From Ricinus communis (lineage: Eukaryota; Streptophyta; Magnoliopsida; Malpighiales; Euphorbiaceae), in assembly GCF_019578655.1 (NCBI RefSeq), contig NC_063260.1, forward strand, positions 3,784,501 to 3,848,500: DNA of 64,000 nucleotides. The letters are read 5' to 3'. The position numbers were made by a program, and so were the translations under genes. The notes under the pieces were generated by a model that had not been told where the DNA came from, did no database searches, and worked only from the letters and a program-made list of their open reading frames with translations. Position 1 is the stretch's first letter, and each line of letters starts with the position of its first letter. Positions 12,917 to 24,695 of the stretch are shown here, piece after piece.

Positions 12917-14188
12917 TTACACATAAAATTTTAAAATTATATATAATTTTAATTTTTTGATAATTTATTAATTAATAAATTATATTTTTAATTAATTATT
13001 AATTCTAATTACAAAAATAACATATTAATTATATTTTAATATTATAACATCTAATTAATTAACTTTCTAATTAGATAATAATTCTAATTCTATTATAAAA
13101 TATGCTATATTAATTATTTTTTAATATTATATTAACTAATTAATTAATTTTTAATTAAATAATAATTTTAATTTTAAAAATATATTAGTTAATATTTTAA
13201 TATTTTTTTAATTCATAATAGTAATATTTAATTAATATCTTGAACATCGACAATCTGTACCCCCCAGTTGGGTTTGTCTTCAGGGGTAGGTTCTAGTGGC
13301 TTTTGCCCCTGGAATCTTATCCCACACCCTCTCCTTTCTCTTTGTATCTTCGGGCGTGTTCTGTGAATAACTATATTTTTTCAAGAGATGGTTGGAATCG
13401 AAGGATTTTAGGCGATTAATTTTGTAAAATTGGTAAATTTAATTTAAATTTATTATTAAATAAGTAAAAATAGTCTAAATTTAATTAAATAACATAATAT
13501 CATACTCTAAAATCTATCATTTCTTAAAATTTTAATTTTTTATTTAGAAGGTGAAAAAGTTTAAAATCTATTTTATTTAAAAAATAATAAATTGTTATAT
13601 ATTATTATTTTTATTTCGATATTACCTCTATTAAATTTATCTTAAAAATTATTCTTAACTTTAACTAAAATTTTATTATGCAGTGGTGGTCGTAATTCTC
13701 TGGTCTTTAGTGGTAGCAGTAAACAAGATGACTGTAAAAGATTCTAGAATTGATGGTATTATGCCCGCCTGTTTTAATTCTATGAGTTATAGCTTTTCTC
13801 GACCTTTTAGTCTTTTTGTGGATTCTGCCAAGTTCTTGTTTCTTGCATCTTTTTATTGTATTATGTGGGCCTTGAGCTCCTACCAATGTTAGTCTTTCAT
13901 TTTAATTGACCCAAAAAGTTTATTTTATTATTTTAGAATTTGAATGGTGATGGGTACTAGCACACTAATTTCTTAAATATAATTACAATGAAAACAAATT
14001 GGTGGTTATATGGTACATACGAAAATGAAAACTACAAAGATTGTGTATATAATATGTTCATGATAAAAATATATTTTAAACTGTAGTATTATTAATAAAT
14101 CTAAATGAGCTGCAGAGATTTTTATATGGCAAACATGGACTAATACATGGGAAGAATAATAGTAGTCATAATCATTAGAAAGAAAAGC
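9997..14188. other. Spacer between GGP A and MYB A (5' flank of GGP)
   Basis: The first roughly 215 bases right of GGP stay open in the GGP frame and then give way to AT-rich DNA. A purine-rich stretch lies just upstream of the start codon. The rest holds an 80-codon open frame at 11,518-11,760, a (TA)n run at about 12,885-12,912, an extremely AT-rich block to about 13,240, and a short GC-richer island at 13,250-13,380. No protein family was recognised. Confidence 0.5.
11518..11760 (+). CDS. Unrecognised 80-residue open frame (copy A)
   Basis: An ATG-to-stop frame of 80 codons, identical in both copies of the duplication (also 26,221-26,463). It is richer in GC than the surrounding DNA. The product is polar and Lys/Asp-rich, with two Cys in a CGNDC cluster, and has no signal peptide or membrane segment. 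I recognise no family. Identity between copies is not evidence of selection because the whole unit is nearly identical. It may be a chance frame or a captured fragment. Confidence 0.2.
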   Translation: MEFQASIKTSKSLISTKAQPSKLQVKKPLVDAGGENHFRELKHHETSIGDCGNDCAALVKDGSAALLRDGERLLYLTSSI

Positions 14189-17100
14189 TCACATCATGAT
14201 TGTGTCCTTTTCTTCATCTAGGAGAAGATCCCAAAGGTTCGCATCAAAAGGAGAGTCATCATGAATACAGTCATTACTATTAACCCACCGACTCGTGCCT
14301 TCTTCAAAGAACGTACTACTGCTATCCCCCGCCTTTATTTCACCTAAGGCTGCGACAACGTTGCAATGGTCTTCTCCTTCTTCAACATGATTTTTGATGT
14401 TATTATTTTGAATATCTCTTGATGGCCCGTTGTTCTGACTGGCCCTGTCTGTCAATTTCGTCTCATCTGTTAACAAGCTTTTCCACCACATAATTTCATT
14501 ATCCTCTTCTACCGGCGGCAACGCCGCCTGAGAGGTGGTGGAAAGGTTGCTGTTATTATTAGCTTGATCACCAATATGATAAGTGTTTACAGTAGCAGGT
14601 GGGATTTCTTTAATTGACCAAAAGAACTTATTGGAGATGATTCGAGGTCGAGGCCTGTATATATTTGCTTTTGTTATCTTAACAGGTTTATTAATTATCG
14701 TTACATCTTTCTTGCAAGTAATAGTCTTTTTGCGTAGGTGAGTATTCCAGTAGTTCTTGACATCATTTGCAGTTCTTCCCGGTAATCTGCCAGCTATCAA
14801 CGACCATCTGCATGAATAATGAAAAATAAAGGAATTTGTCTGAAAAATTAAAAAGTTTCAGATTAATCAAATAAATAGTAATAATAATAAAAAGTATAAT
14901 AAGATCGTCTTATAGTACATATTGACTTATACAATAAAAATAAAAAAATATTTACAATATATATATATAATAAACATTGGCTTAAGGAATTATATGAATA
15001 TTTAAGTTGAATGGATCATATTTACCAAGTAAACATATGACATTGGAAAAATAAAACTCTATATAACAAGTATTATTCTATATCGGAAGCTTTTAAATAA
15101 AATTCTAATTCTATTAATATTTTACTAAATTATTTAATAGAAAATATCAAATAAAAACCATAATCTATACTTAGAAATTGTCTAATATTCTTGACTGTAT
15201 TTCTATTATAGTTTTGTCATGCAAAGAAAATTCATATGATGGAATTTGATATATTCTTAGGATATAAAATGCGATTAATTAAGAAAATTTTAGAAAAATT
15301 ATTGAAGATCTATATTTAAACTATATTTCTTATTGCTAATTGATAAATTTAAATTTAAAATTAGGTCATGCAAAAAATGATTAAAATAATAGAAAAGACC
15401 ACTGAAAATAACTTAAATAGATAATTTAAGAATATAGCAAATTATTATTTCTCCATCTTGTTCGGACAAAATATCAACAAAAAATATTTTTTTTGTGTTT
15501 TTAGCGTAATTTTATATTTATTCTTAGAATTATTAACCAGATTAATAAACATATCAATTAAATTCAACACTTTAAGTAGATGTATTTTTTAGTAATAAAT
15601 TTTATTTTTAATTCATATCTATTATTAATTAATTGTTTAAAATATTTCATGATAATCAGTATAACTAAAACATTCTTAGAGATTCATGTCAATGTATACA
15701 AAAATTATATGAGAAAAATAATATAAAATAATTTATTAATGAGTCAAATATTAATATTTACATGACACGCACGTGGATGAAAAACTAATTTATATAAATG
15801 TCAAACAATTCAAATTTTTATATCAGTGTATGTCGAATTTAAAGAAGGAAAATAAGACTTTTACTTTTATTTCTTAAACACTAGCTTAAGTCTTTCCTAT
15901 CGCCATTTTTAATAAATTAATGTTTAATATTTATAAGCTCGCAATTAATGAAAATAAGCTAAAACTTAATTTCAAAACAACTGAATTAAGTTATAGATAT
16001 TTATAGAATGATTTTTAAATAAATTGTTTCACTTAAGTTATTTCATTTTAATTTATTGTAAATGGTACTTCTGATTGCCACGTTAGCCACTTCTCTAATT
16101 TTAGATTAAAATTATTTATTTTCTGTATTTTTTATATTATACTAGAGTTACTCTTTGATTTTTAAAAGTTATTATTTTTTATTTTTTTTACTTTATATTA
16201 AAAAGTCATTCCATTAGAATTTTCTTAAATAATCCTTAACTAGGTTTGGTTAAATATTATTTATCTCTTGATTTTTAGTCTAATACGTAAGTTGCCCTTA
16301 TATATTTTATTTATTTCACTAAATTTTTCTTCTCTTTGAAAGTCAATACAATTAAATTATTAAATTAATAAAAAAATATTTGAATCCTTAAACTTCATAT
16401 TACAATTCTAGTGTCTAAAAAAGTAGTGATAAAAATTTATTTTTTATATAATTTAAAGTTAAATTATATAAATTTTTAAATATATTGCTAAATATAAGTG
16501 CTTTTAAAATATTTAAATTTTACTAGAATTAGATTATGATAAAAATTAGAGTAAGTAAGAAAATATTAGTTAATTATTTTTATAGACACTAAATTTATTT
16601 TCATTATAAGAATAATTTTATACGAGTCTAATATTTAATAGTGATTTAATGATTGAGTTGAATTTTTTTAATTCATTTAGTCTTTTAACTATCTTGATTT
16701 TAGATGAAATAGGTAGTAATTAATTATATTAAAAGATAAGGATATTTTTATGTAATAAATAAAATATGAGAGATAATTTATATATTATATAAAAATTAGA
16801 AGGTGAATAGTATTTAATCCAACCTTATAGAGTGATTATTTAATAGAAATTTTGACAGAAAAACTTTTTAGTATAAATGTACAAATTGAAATGATGAAAA
16901 TATATAATTTTTTAAATGTTAAAGGGTAACTAGTATAACAAAAAATATAGATAGAGCAAATAGTAATTGCTCTTAATCTAATTAGTTAAATTATCTTAAT
17001 TTAGACCCTAAAATATAAAATATTTATTTTAAGAAATATTTCATATAAATGTTGTATATTTCTATATAATTAAAAAAATTATTGTACTAATTTAATTTAA

Positions 17101-18676
17101 TTTATTATTTTTAAAAGGACGAATGCATGTTTGGTGCTTGAACTTTCTGATAATAATCACTTAAGCACTTGAAAATTTGTTTGGTCCTTGGTCATCTGAA
17201 CTAATTCTTTTGGACCACATAAATCTCCTTTTATTGTTTCTGAGAATGCGTGTAAGACAAATGCTCTAATATGGAATTGACTTGTACAAGTGGTAAAAGT
17301 ACGACTGAATATATACATGCTCCCTTGAACTTTCTAAGAATATCATTTGGTCACTTGAACTTTTATTTGGTCCATATAGCCATCTGAACTAGTTCTTTTA
17401 GAATTATAAATCTTCATACTTCTTTGTGCCATCAGCTTTGGTTGACATGTATTTAAATGTGGGCGATATGTGATGCACAATCATTTTTATGACATTCTTC
17501 AAAAAAAAAAAATACTATAACTTGGAGAGTAGATATATTCAAAATGATAACAAAATTTTATAATTTTTATAAGAAAACGTAAATTTATTGAAAATGAGAA
17601 TCAAAATTTAAATTTGAGAATTTAGGATTCTAAAAAGTAATGTTTTGTTCTCCTAGCTGATTTTTCAGTATTTCTTTTTTGATATTTATATAAGTCAATT
17701 TCATATCAGAGCAATTGTCTTATATGCGTTCTCAATAATAGTAAAATGATATTTATGTGGTGTAAAAAAACTAGTTCAGATAGCTATAAGTACCGAATAA
17801 AAATTCAAGTGGCCAAGTGACGATTTTTAAAAAATTCAAGAAACTAGGTATGCATTAGCTTTGAATTTTTATATCATACTAATTTAATTTCACTTATCTT
17901 TATTTGTGTGGATACACGTGCATATACAAATCAATAAATATAATTTATATGATTTAAAAAAACGAGTTAAGATAGTTATAAATACCAAACATAGTAAGTT
18001 CAAAATCACGTATGCATTCTGCGATTTTTAAAATATCAATAAGCTTGATATCAATCTTTAATCTTATTTATTAGTTGTCCAAAGTACACAATTCGAGACT
18101 AAGACAACTCGAAATAAGTATGTTAGTAGAAATATTAAATTATGCCTACAAAATATATTTGGGTTTCTTATGAAATTTAATTAAATTAGGCCTCTATCTG
18201 TTTGTTGTGTGCTGATAATTATTTTTTTCAATTTAAAATACTTTTGCTTTTTTATATAAAAAAAATTTATATACATAAATGCGACTAAAAATAAATTAAA
18301 TACATAAAAAAACACTATTACTATTATTTAATTATAAAAAAAAATTAATTCAGAAATTGCAACTACACTTCTTAATGTAAAAACTATAAATTTTTTTCGT
18401 AATTGATTGATTTTTTTCTTTCAAGATTTCAAAATTAAATAGATGCTAAGAGATTATAGACTGAGATGGTTGAATTATGTGAAGCTAAATATTAGAAGTG
18501 AATATTTTATAATAGATGAAGTTGACTTCATTATATTATTAAATATATATTACATATATGTGGTTTATTTATAGTTCTTACATAAAGAAAGTGCAGTTGC
18601 AATTTCTGAATTATAAAACTTATTTATAATTGAATAATAAATAACATAATTGATAATAACCGGATCAAATCTTTTG

Positions 18677-18707
<31 letters not shown>

Positions 18708-19218
18708 TATGTAAACTTTTAAGGAAATGTAAACTCACTTGCCTGTTACCCAATAGCTTATGTAGTCTGATAATTAAATCAACTTCATCTGTCATAAAAT
18801 TTCCTCTTTTAATATTTGGCTTAAGATAATTCAGCCATCTCAGTCTACAACTCTTCCGACATCTATTCAATCCTGAAATTGTAAAAAAAAAAAAGAAAAG
18901 ATTAATTATATAAATATGTTAAATAGATTCCGTCTATTACATTGTGAATACATAAAATCCGTTACACGTTAATATAAAGTATTATTTATTAAGTATGAAG
19001 TTTATATTGCTTGAATTATGTATTATCATTAATCACCTGATATAAATGATATACATTATTAATAATGCCAATTGATTTTGCTTATATGAGTAGGTTATAC
19101 CTGCCCTGGGAGGAACTTGATGCCAGCTTCCTTCTCCATATTTCTCAACACATTTCCTAAGAAGATCATCTTCTTCAGAAGTCCAGGCACCTTTTCTCAC
19201 TCCAAGAGATACCTCCAT
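14189..19218 (-). CDS. R2R3-MYB transcription factor, subgroup 6 (anthocyanin type), gene A
   Basis: Nuclear DNA-binding factor of the PAP1/MYB75/MYB113/MYB114 group, which partners bHLH and WD40 proteins to switch on anthocyanin genes (family knowledge). Exons on the minus strand are 19101-19218 (118 nt), 18743-18872 (130 nt) and 14189-14807 (619 nt): 867 nt and 288 residues, all in frame. It opens [20 protein letters not shown]. The R2 and R3 repeats span about residues 10-110. The bHLH-contact motif [DE]Lx2[RK]x3Lx6Lx3R is D71-L72-R75-L79-L86-R90, followed by ANDV at 96-99 and the subgroup-6 RPRPR motif at 134-138. The C-terminus is acidic. Intron 2 (3.9 kb) needs a GC donor (AG|GCAAGT) to keep frame; the nearby GT would break it. 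This is the intact member of the duplicated pair. Confidence 0.93.
16125..16955. mobile_element. Foldback element in intron 2 of MYB A
   Basis: Left (about 16,125-16,330) and right (about 16,730-16,955) parts are inverted, diverged copies: TATACTAGAGTTACTCTTTG against the complement TATACTAGTTACCCTTTA, and further inward TTAAATATTATT against its complement near 16,810. Coding capacity is absent. It is consistent with an old long-TIR MITE. Ends are approximate and no target duplication was found. The copy in MYB B lies at about 30,830-31,660. Confidence 0.4.
17114..17866. mobile_element. Nested foldback MITE in intron 2 of MYB A
   Basis: The left arm (GAATGCATGTTTGGTGCTTG, then TTGGTC and ATCTGAACTA blocks) is inverted relative to the right arm (complement of CTAGTTCAGATAGC and GGTATGCATTAGC). 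A related arm recurs at about 17,318-17,400, suggesting nesting or internal duplication. The repeated phrase CACTTGAACTTTTATTTGGT is typical of plant Mutator-like MITEs. The copy in MYB B lies at about 31,815-32,567. Confidence 0.5.
18438..18534 (+). pseudogene. Inverted MYB exon-2 relic inside MYB A intron 2
   Basis: On the plus strand, opposite to the host gene, this stretch matches MYB exon 2 at roughly 85% by eye. Shared blocks include TAGACTGAGATGG, TGAATTAT and AGATGAAGTTGA, in order. The match also includes part of the splice-acceptor tract (TTTCA) just before the exon, so it came from genomic DNA. It carries an internal indel and stops and cannot code. It lies about 210 bp from the true exon 2 and faces it, so the MYB transcript contains an exon and its near-complement. 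Confidence 0.8.
18677..18699. repeat. (TA)n microsatellite, short allele (copy A)
   Basis: About 11-12 TA units between MYB exon 2 and the inverted exon relic. The same site in copy B has about twice as many units. Confidence 0.9.
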
Positions 19219-19500
19219 TTTCTACAATACCACCTTACACAATACCTCAAAACCGGCCCTACTATATATGTAAAAACACATGTACAGTTGCTCCTTCCTT
19301 CGCATCCATTCACTCAACTTTTAAAGTACTGCAGTGACGTGCGTACCTCTTGTCCATAAAAATGCGTATTTTTATTAGTTGAACAATTTCCGAATATAAT
19401 CATGATCATGATCCCACTGTTATTCAGCTACCAGTCCAAGCCGTTACTATTGTCTGTTGATGTTCCAACAACTTGGAGCTCCAACTTCATTATCCTGATA
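19219..19500 (-). promoter_or_regulatory. Promoter of MYB A
   Basis: A TATATA box lies at 19,263-19,268, about 45 bases upstream of the start codon, implying a very short leader. Further upstream, a block of about 160 bases (19,330-19,490) is shared with MYB C at 63,535-63,752. It includes GACGTGC (19,336-19,342), an ACGT core of the type bound by bZIP factors, and CCGTTA (19,441-19,446), which fits the MYB-core CNGTTR. The binding roles are inferred from motif matches only. Confidence 0.55.
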
Positions 19501-19832
19501 ATTAGGTGTAGGTGGGTATTCTGATTTCCCTCGAATAGTTAGATGATAGTTTGACAAAATAAAAATTGAAAATCCCAGAGGCCATGAAAGCAAATAAAAA
19601 GGTTTTTTTTTTAAAAAAAAAATTTAAGGACTGGTGATCATAAAGTTTACATGACTGATCCATCAGTTTAAAGATATTAAATGATACATTTCCTTCCCGA
19701 CAGTATTCTCTCTCCACTTTTCTTTCAAGTTTTCAGATCTATGGGGTTGTCACCGGACTTCTCACCGGCTTACTCGAAATTTAAATATTTTATCAGTTAT
19801 TGAGCCTTGTCCCGATTTACCACTCGGCAGTT

Positions 19833-21056
19833 CAAGGAGAGTATCCTATGCGATTAGATAACATCTTGACTAAGAAATCATTGACCGAGGTAATTATGAT
19901 TAATGGAAAATAGATTTTTGCATTAATCATATTTAGTCGAGATGTATTCTAGATTTGATCATAGAATCAAGTTAGTGGATTTGACTATTCCATGATCCTT
20001 ACTTGATCGGGATATTGTTCAATGGAAGGGTTTAATTACACGGTAATCATAAATAAAGGGTTCATGGATGATCAATGTCTTTATTATTAATTGAATAATT
20101 ATAATATGTTGCTAGATGTCCTTATAGTTTATGGGAACAATTGAAGGACAATTATTTAATGGTTTCGTTAGTTGATTAAAGTATTTTAATTAATATTAAA
20201 GAGTTTAATATTAAATTTTTATTGCCATTAATAATGAACCTAGAAAGTCACACACAACTCAAGCATGACAATGGATTTGACTTGTACCTCGAGTAGAAAC
20301 ACTAGCATCTTCCGAAGTTAAAGTCCGTAAATGTCTAACTAATGATAATATATAATTATATAAGTGTTACATATTGAAGGAGCTTGACATATGTCATCAC
20401 AAAAGAGTTTATAATGATATGTATTTAAACGACAACTTGATAGGTGTCATCACAAAAGGTTTTATGATGATACGTATGTCATCAGCAAAAGGATTTTATG
20501 ATGACATATTTTAAGAAAGCAGCTTGACACGTGTTATCATCAAAAGGGTTTGATGATGACAGTGTGTGCAGCTTGACATGTGTCATCACGAAAAGCATTT
20601 ATAATGACATGTATTAAGAAAGTAGTTTGATACGTGGTGTGAATATAGCTTGACAAGTGTTATCATAAAAGAGTGTTGTAATGACATGTATTTGTAAACT
20701 GTACTATATAAGAGAGTTTCTTACTCCTATTATTATAAGAAGAAGAGAGATAATCAACATATTTACTATCATAATAAAGTTATCATAGTAGAAAACTTGA
20801 GAGAGGAGAAAGAGTTATTCGTCTTCAAGAATTGAATAGCTTTGCTTGAAGTTGGTTGTGTGAGATAGCCTAGAGGATCTGCAATTGCGAATTTCTATTT
20901 GATTCTCTAATAAAAACATCATCAACAATCAAGAATTGAATTCTTCTCTTCAAAGATTGTAGTTTTTTTTTTTTTTATATTCTTCATGTTCATAAAAGAA
21001 AAGTTATTTCCTTTTTTTCAAATTAAATCCTCATTTTTCAATATTTACACACATGT
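19833..21056. repeat. LTR-like repeat with promoter-type direct repeats (copy B, left end missing)
   Basis: Copy of 5,141-6,358, with the degenerate direct repeats at about 20,381-20,701 and TATATAAGAG following. It lacks the roughly 660 bp present left of 5,141 because the duplication breakpoint cut through the repeat. One repeat unit differs by a two-base insertion (GACAGTGTGTGC against GACGGTGTGC in copy A). Confidence 0.45.
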
Positions 21057-21888
21057 ACACTGTCTGCTAATTGAATTAGCAAATAGAGTTGTCCACAAGT
21101 AAAAGGTAGAAATGAAGGGTTGTCTCCTACTTCAAGTGGCAGATAGAAAGGGCAAAAAAAAAGGACTGTCCGAAATGAAAGTGGCATACATAAAAAAGAA
21201 CAAAAGCAAAAATTACTTTATAGAAGTTATCTTAGGTATTCTAATATTTATCTAATTTAAATTATTTCAATTTTAATTAATTAATATAATTTATTTATAA
21301 AAAAATTTGAGATGTGATTTACAATTAAAATAAAAATTTAAAAATAAAAAAATTATATAAAATTTTTAACTTGATTCTCTAGTAAGACATTGTCCTCTAG
21401 AAAAATTTATCTATGATGGTAATCCTACTACGTGTGCAGCTAGTGCATGGTTGGAGAGCCATGTGACTAAGATCAAATATCCTAAAAGATTTTGTGAGAC
21501 ACAATATTCTTGTTATGCATGTATTTAATCATGTTGGGTATAATTTATTTCTAATATAAGTAGTTTCTTAATTTTAAATTTATATCTTAATTATAATGCT
21601 ATTTAATTTAATGACATATTTTAAAAATTTATAAATAAAATATTAGAATATAAAAAGATCTCTACAAATTAATTTTTTTACTTTTAATATTTTATCCACC
21701 ACTTCAGTTGATAGGCAACTCTTATTGTTTTTTTATTTTTCTTTTTATGTCCGCGGTCTCAAGTGGTGAACAGTTTTTAAATTATTTACACTTCAAATTA
21801 AGGACAGTTCTTAAATTCTTTTAGCACCATTGTCCACCAAATGGACTAGCAGATGGTCCTATCCGTTAATTCAACTAGCGGACAGCGT
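21057..21888. mobile_element. Foldback MITE-like element (copy B)
   Basis: Same element as at 6,359-7,192, carried along by the segmental duplication. It differs only by small A-run length changes. It is not an independent insertion. Confidence 0.45.
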
Positions 21889-22631
21889 CCATATAGCCAA
21901 GAAAAATACCAAGCAGTGTCCACGTAGCCAAAATCCTAAAATGAGAATTAGTTTCAAAACTACCCTAAAACTAAATTTTTGTATAATTTTACTCTAAAAT
22001 GATAATTTTCTTTTTTAAATCCCCTAACCTGAGAAAAACCCCAAAATTCTTTCCACATTAATAAGATGCCTATAATATAGAAATTTAAAATTAAAATATG
22101 AGAATTCAAAGCCTGGGGGAAATAATATCCACTCCAACTTAAAATGTAGTTGAAGTATAATGGAGATCTTTATGATTTTGCTTTAAAATGTGGAGCCAAT
22201 GCGAGTCTCATGGACCAAAATAAATAATTTTGAAACAATGATCAACGAAAATATATACTATACTTACATTAAAGATATTTTAGTAATTTATGTTCTTATT
22301 GATTATTACAGTTTCTACTATTACCAGAAAACTGGTAAAAATTAACATGATAACCTCAAAAATGAAATGAAATGAAAGAACTACAAGAAATCCAGTCAGG
22401 ATCTGTGTTTTTCCACTGATGAAATCAGCACTGTTAACTAATCCAATGTTATGTACAATAATCCAAGAAACGTCAAGTCACCTGGTTCTAGCTCAAAAAA
22501 ATAGAACTGCTAGACAATTAGTTTCTCGCACCCAGTAATGCAGGACAAAAAAATTTCCCAAAACTGGAATCACATATTGGAAGTTGTTGTAGAAGATGTG
22601 AAGTTTGAATAATTGAACCTTGCATACTCTT

Positions 22632-24695
22632 TCAGTGAAAAACTGCACAATCTTGAAGTAAATGCGAGATAGCTTTTGGAGATTGTTGGTCACTGCAGAT
22701 TGATTCCTCCGCATGATTTCTGTTATTCTCCGCCAGAACTTCCTCCTGAAAGCCTGCTGCTTCTAAAATGCAGGCTTTAACCTCTTTGAACCTCTCTTCT
22801 GATAGGGAAACCTCGGCAAGCAGTCGCCACGCAGATATTTCTGATGCATCCTCAAAATCCTTTCTTCTCTTTAGCACTATATGTCCACTGATTTCCCAAA
22901 CAGCTGGATTTACTTGAATGTCGAGAAGCTCCTGGCTTACTTCACCAAGTGCTTGTTTCTCTGCGTAACACTGTACATTCGCTGATACTGATAAGAATAT
23001 CTTTCAAGAACAAGAAACAGAAAACAACCCTTCAATCTGAATCAGCTTATGAAGTTCATAAGAAAAAACATATTACCTGGGGAAACAGGAAGACTCTTCT
23101 TCCGCATTCAGCAATCAGCACATTGAAGGCAACATTGTTGTTCTGGAGATAAATGCAAGAACTAGCAACTGAATCAGAGAGATCTTGCATTGTATTTCCA
23201 CCTTCAAAGACAAGACCTCGTACCGGATAATTCAAAAGCTGCGACACAATCACTCCTCTACCTTCTGAACCTTCCACAATCATTATTTTTTTACTTGGAG
23301 CTTTCTCAACTAGGAAAGTTGCGGCCAAGTAATATGCCTGCAAATATTAAAAAATCTCAGGAGTCAGAAAGGACAGTTTCTAATACAATGAGTAGCAGGG
23401 CAATTAGATAGAGAAAGTTACCTGGAAGTGCAGATGATTAATCGTGGCGAAAGCACCCAAACTATTGTAACCGACTCTAAAGAAAGGGTCTGATGCTTCT
23501 TTAGCCAAGTGAACAGCAAGCAAGAAGCTGTCAAGATCGATCCTTTGAGGAAAGCAATCAAGAACACGAGGTATCAACAGAACATGTCCAAACTCAATGG
23601 GGCTTACCTGATATATAAGGAAAAAAAGAACAGTTGCTAAACAATAATCCAAAATCACCAATCTCATATCAAACCGAAGAATTAGACTAAGTTTGCTTAC
23701 ATTGATAGCTACAATACTAGGAGAACTAGAGTCATCAGCTGAAGGAGGTGGATTAGGGAAGAAGTGGCTCATGTTTTCTTGGCCTTGCTCGAACCTGAAA
23801 AGCACTTCTTCTTGTCCAATTCTAGTGAAATTGAATTTACTATCATCAAATGATTGAAGTACATTGTCAACCCTGAACTCAGTAGGTCTTTTCTTGAGAT
23901 GCCGACCCTCGTTTAACTGTGCAATAAACCCATATTTTCCAGGAATGATCCTTGTCTCACAAGCTGTCACATCATAGCGAAGAAGGCCACGACACATTCG
24001 ATCTTCCCATTGACCCAACAACAGATTGTGCAGGAAACAAATTTGAGGCTGCTCTTTGGAAAATTTCATCTCGCCATTTTGCAATAAATTCTCTCCATCT
24101 TTCTTAAAGGAATATAAAGGCAAATTTGATCCTGAAAAGACAAAAATAATTATAATTTTGACAGAAGATAATACAGAATACTTATATTTTCCTTTTTCTT
24201 TTCCTCTGTTTCAATAAGACATGATCTAAAATACATTGATGGGATATTGGGTATCTACAACGCAACGGGATGATTTACAAATTATATGCTTATGAATTTT
24301 ATGTAATCCTACAATTAAAAAAAAATATATATATTTTTATAGATAATTCATTCAAACTAAAAGGTGAACCAATTGTCAGGTGGTATCTCCATGCTATGTG
24401 AGATTATGCATTTGAAAATTATATTGTGAAAATTCTAAAGTTAATTCTTGCATGCACAGAACGCAAACACACCTATCACTCGGACAAGAGCTCTAGTTTT
24501 ATAAGCAGTTTCCAGACAGCTACAAACTAGATTAATCAGAATATGAAAGAAAAAGTAAGGAATTCAGTAAATTATGTACCAGGTAAACAACAGTTTCCAA
24601 GGCAATCACGCCCACACCCTTCAAAGCTTGTATCAGAACTGTCATCCTCCTGATAATTTGGAAACCACCGTAGGAACTTTCTTAATAGTTAGCAT
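22632..24695 (-). CDS. GGP (VTC2-like): GDP-L-galactose phosphorylase, copy B (frameshift in exon 1)
   Basis: Second copy of the ascorbate-pathway enzyme, with the same five-exon structure on the minus strand: 24580-24695, 23701-24131, 23422-23607, 23077-23337 and 22632-22970. Exons 2 to 5 are open and include the HLHFQ catalytic motif at the end of exon 3 and an intact exon 4, which is broken in copy A. Exon 1 has one extra base at 24,660-24,661 relative to copy A. From the family start codon this shifts the frame after about residue 12 and ends in a stop within six codons. Unless another start is used or the base is an assembly error, full-length protein cannot be made. The damage is in a different place from copy A. 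Confidence 0.88.

Larger units (their letters stand above)
5141..19832. repeat. Tandem segmental duplication, copy A (14,692 bp)
   Basis: The sequence beginning CAAGGAGAGTATCC at 5,141 recurs at 19,833 and stays collinear to the end of the unit. Copy A ends at 19,832 and copy B starts directly, head to tail. The left flank (...GAGTAAACAAGG), the junction (...GGCAGTTCAAGG) and the right flank (...GGCAGTTCAAATT) share only CAA at the crossover, so this is a microhomology junction and not recombination between long repeats. The unit holds a partial LTR-like repeat, GGP, a spacer and a MYB gene. Confidence 0.95.

Noticed and set aside
13683..13892. 69-codon plus-strand frame kept in both duplication copies (28,386-28,595)
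   Set aside because: Kept only because the copies are nearly identical. No recognisable family; may be a transposon scrap.
18565..18870. 101-codon frame reading through MYB A exon 2 into intron 2
   Set aside because: The true exon ends at 18,743 at the GC donor; the remainder is intron, as shown by the frame needed to join exon 3.
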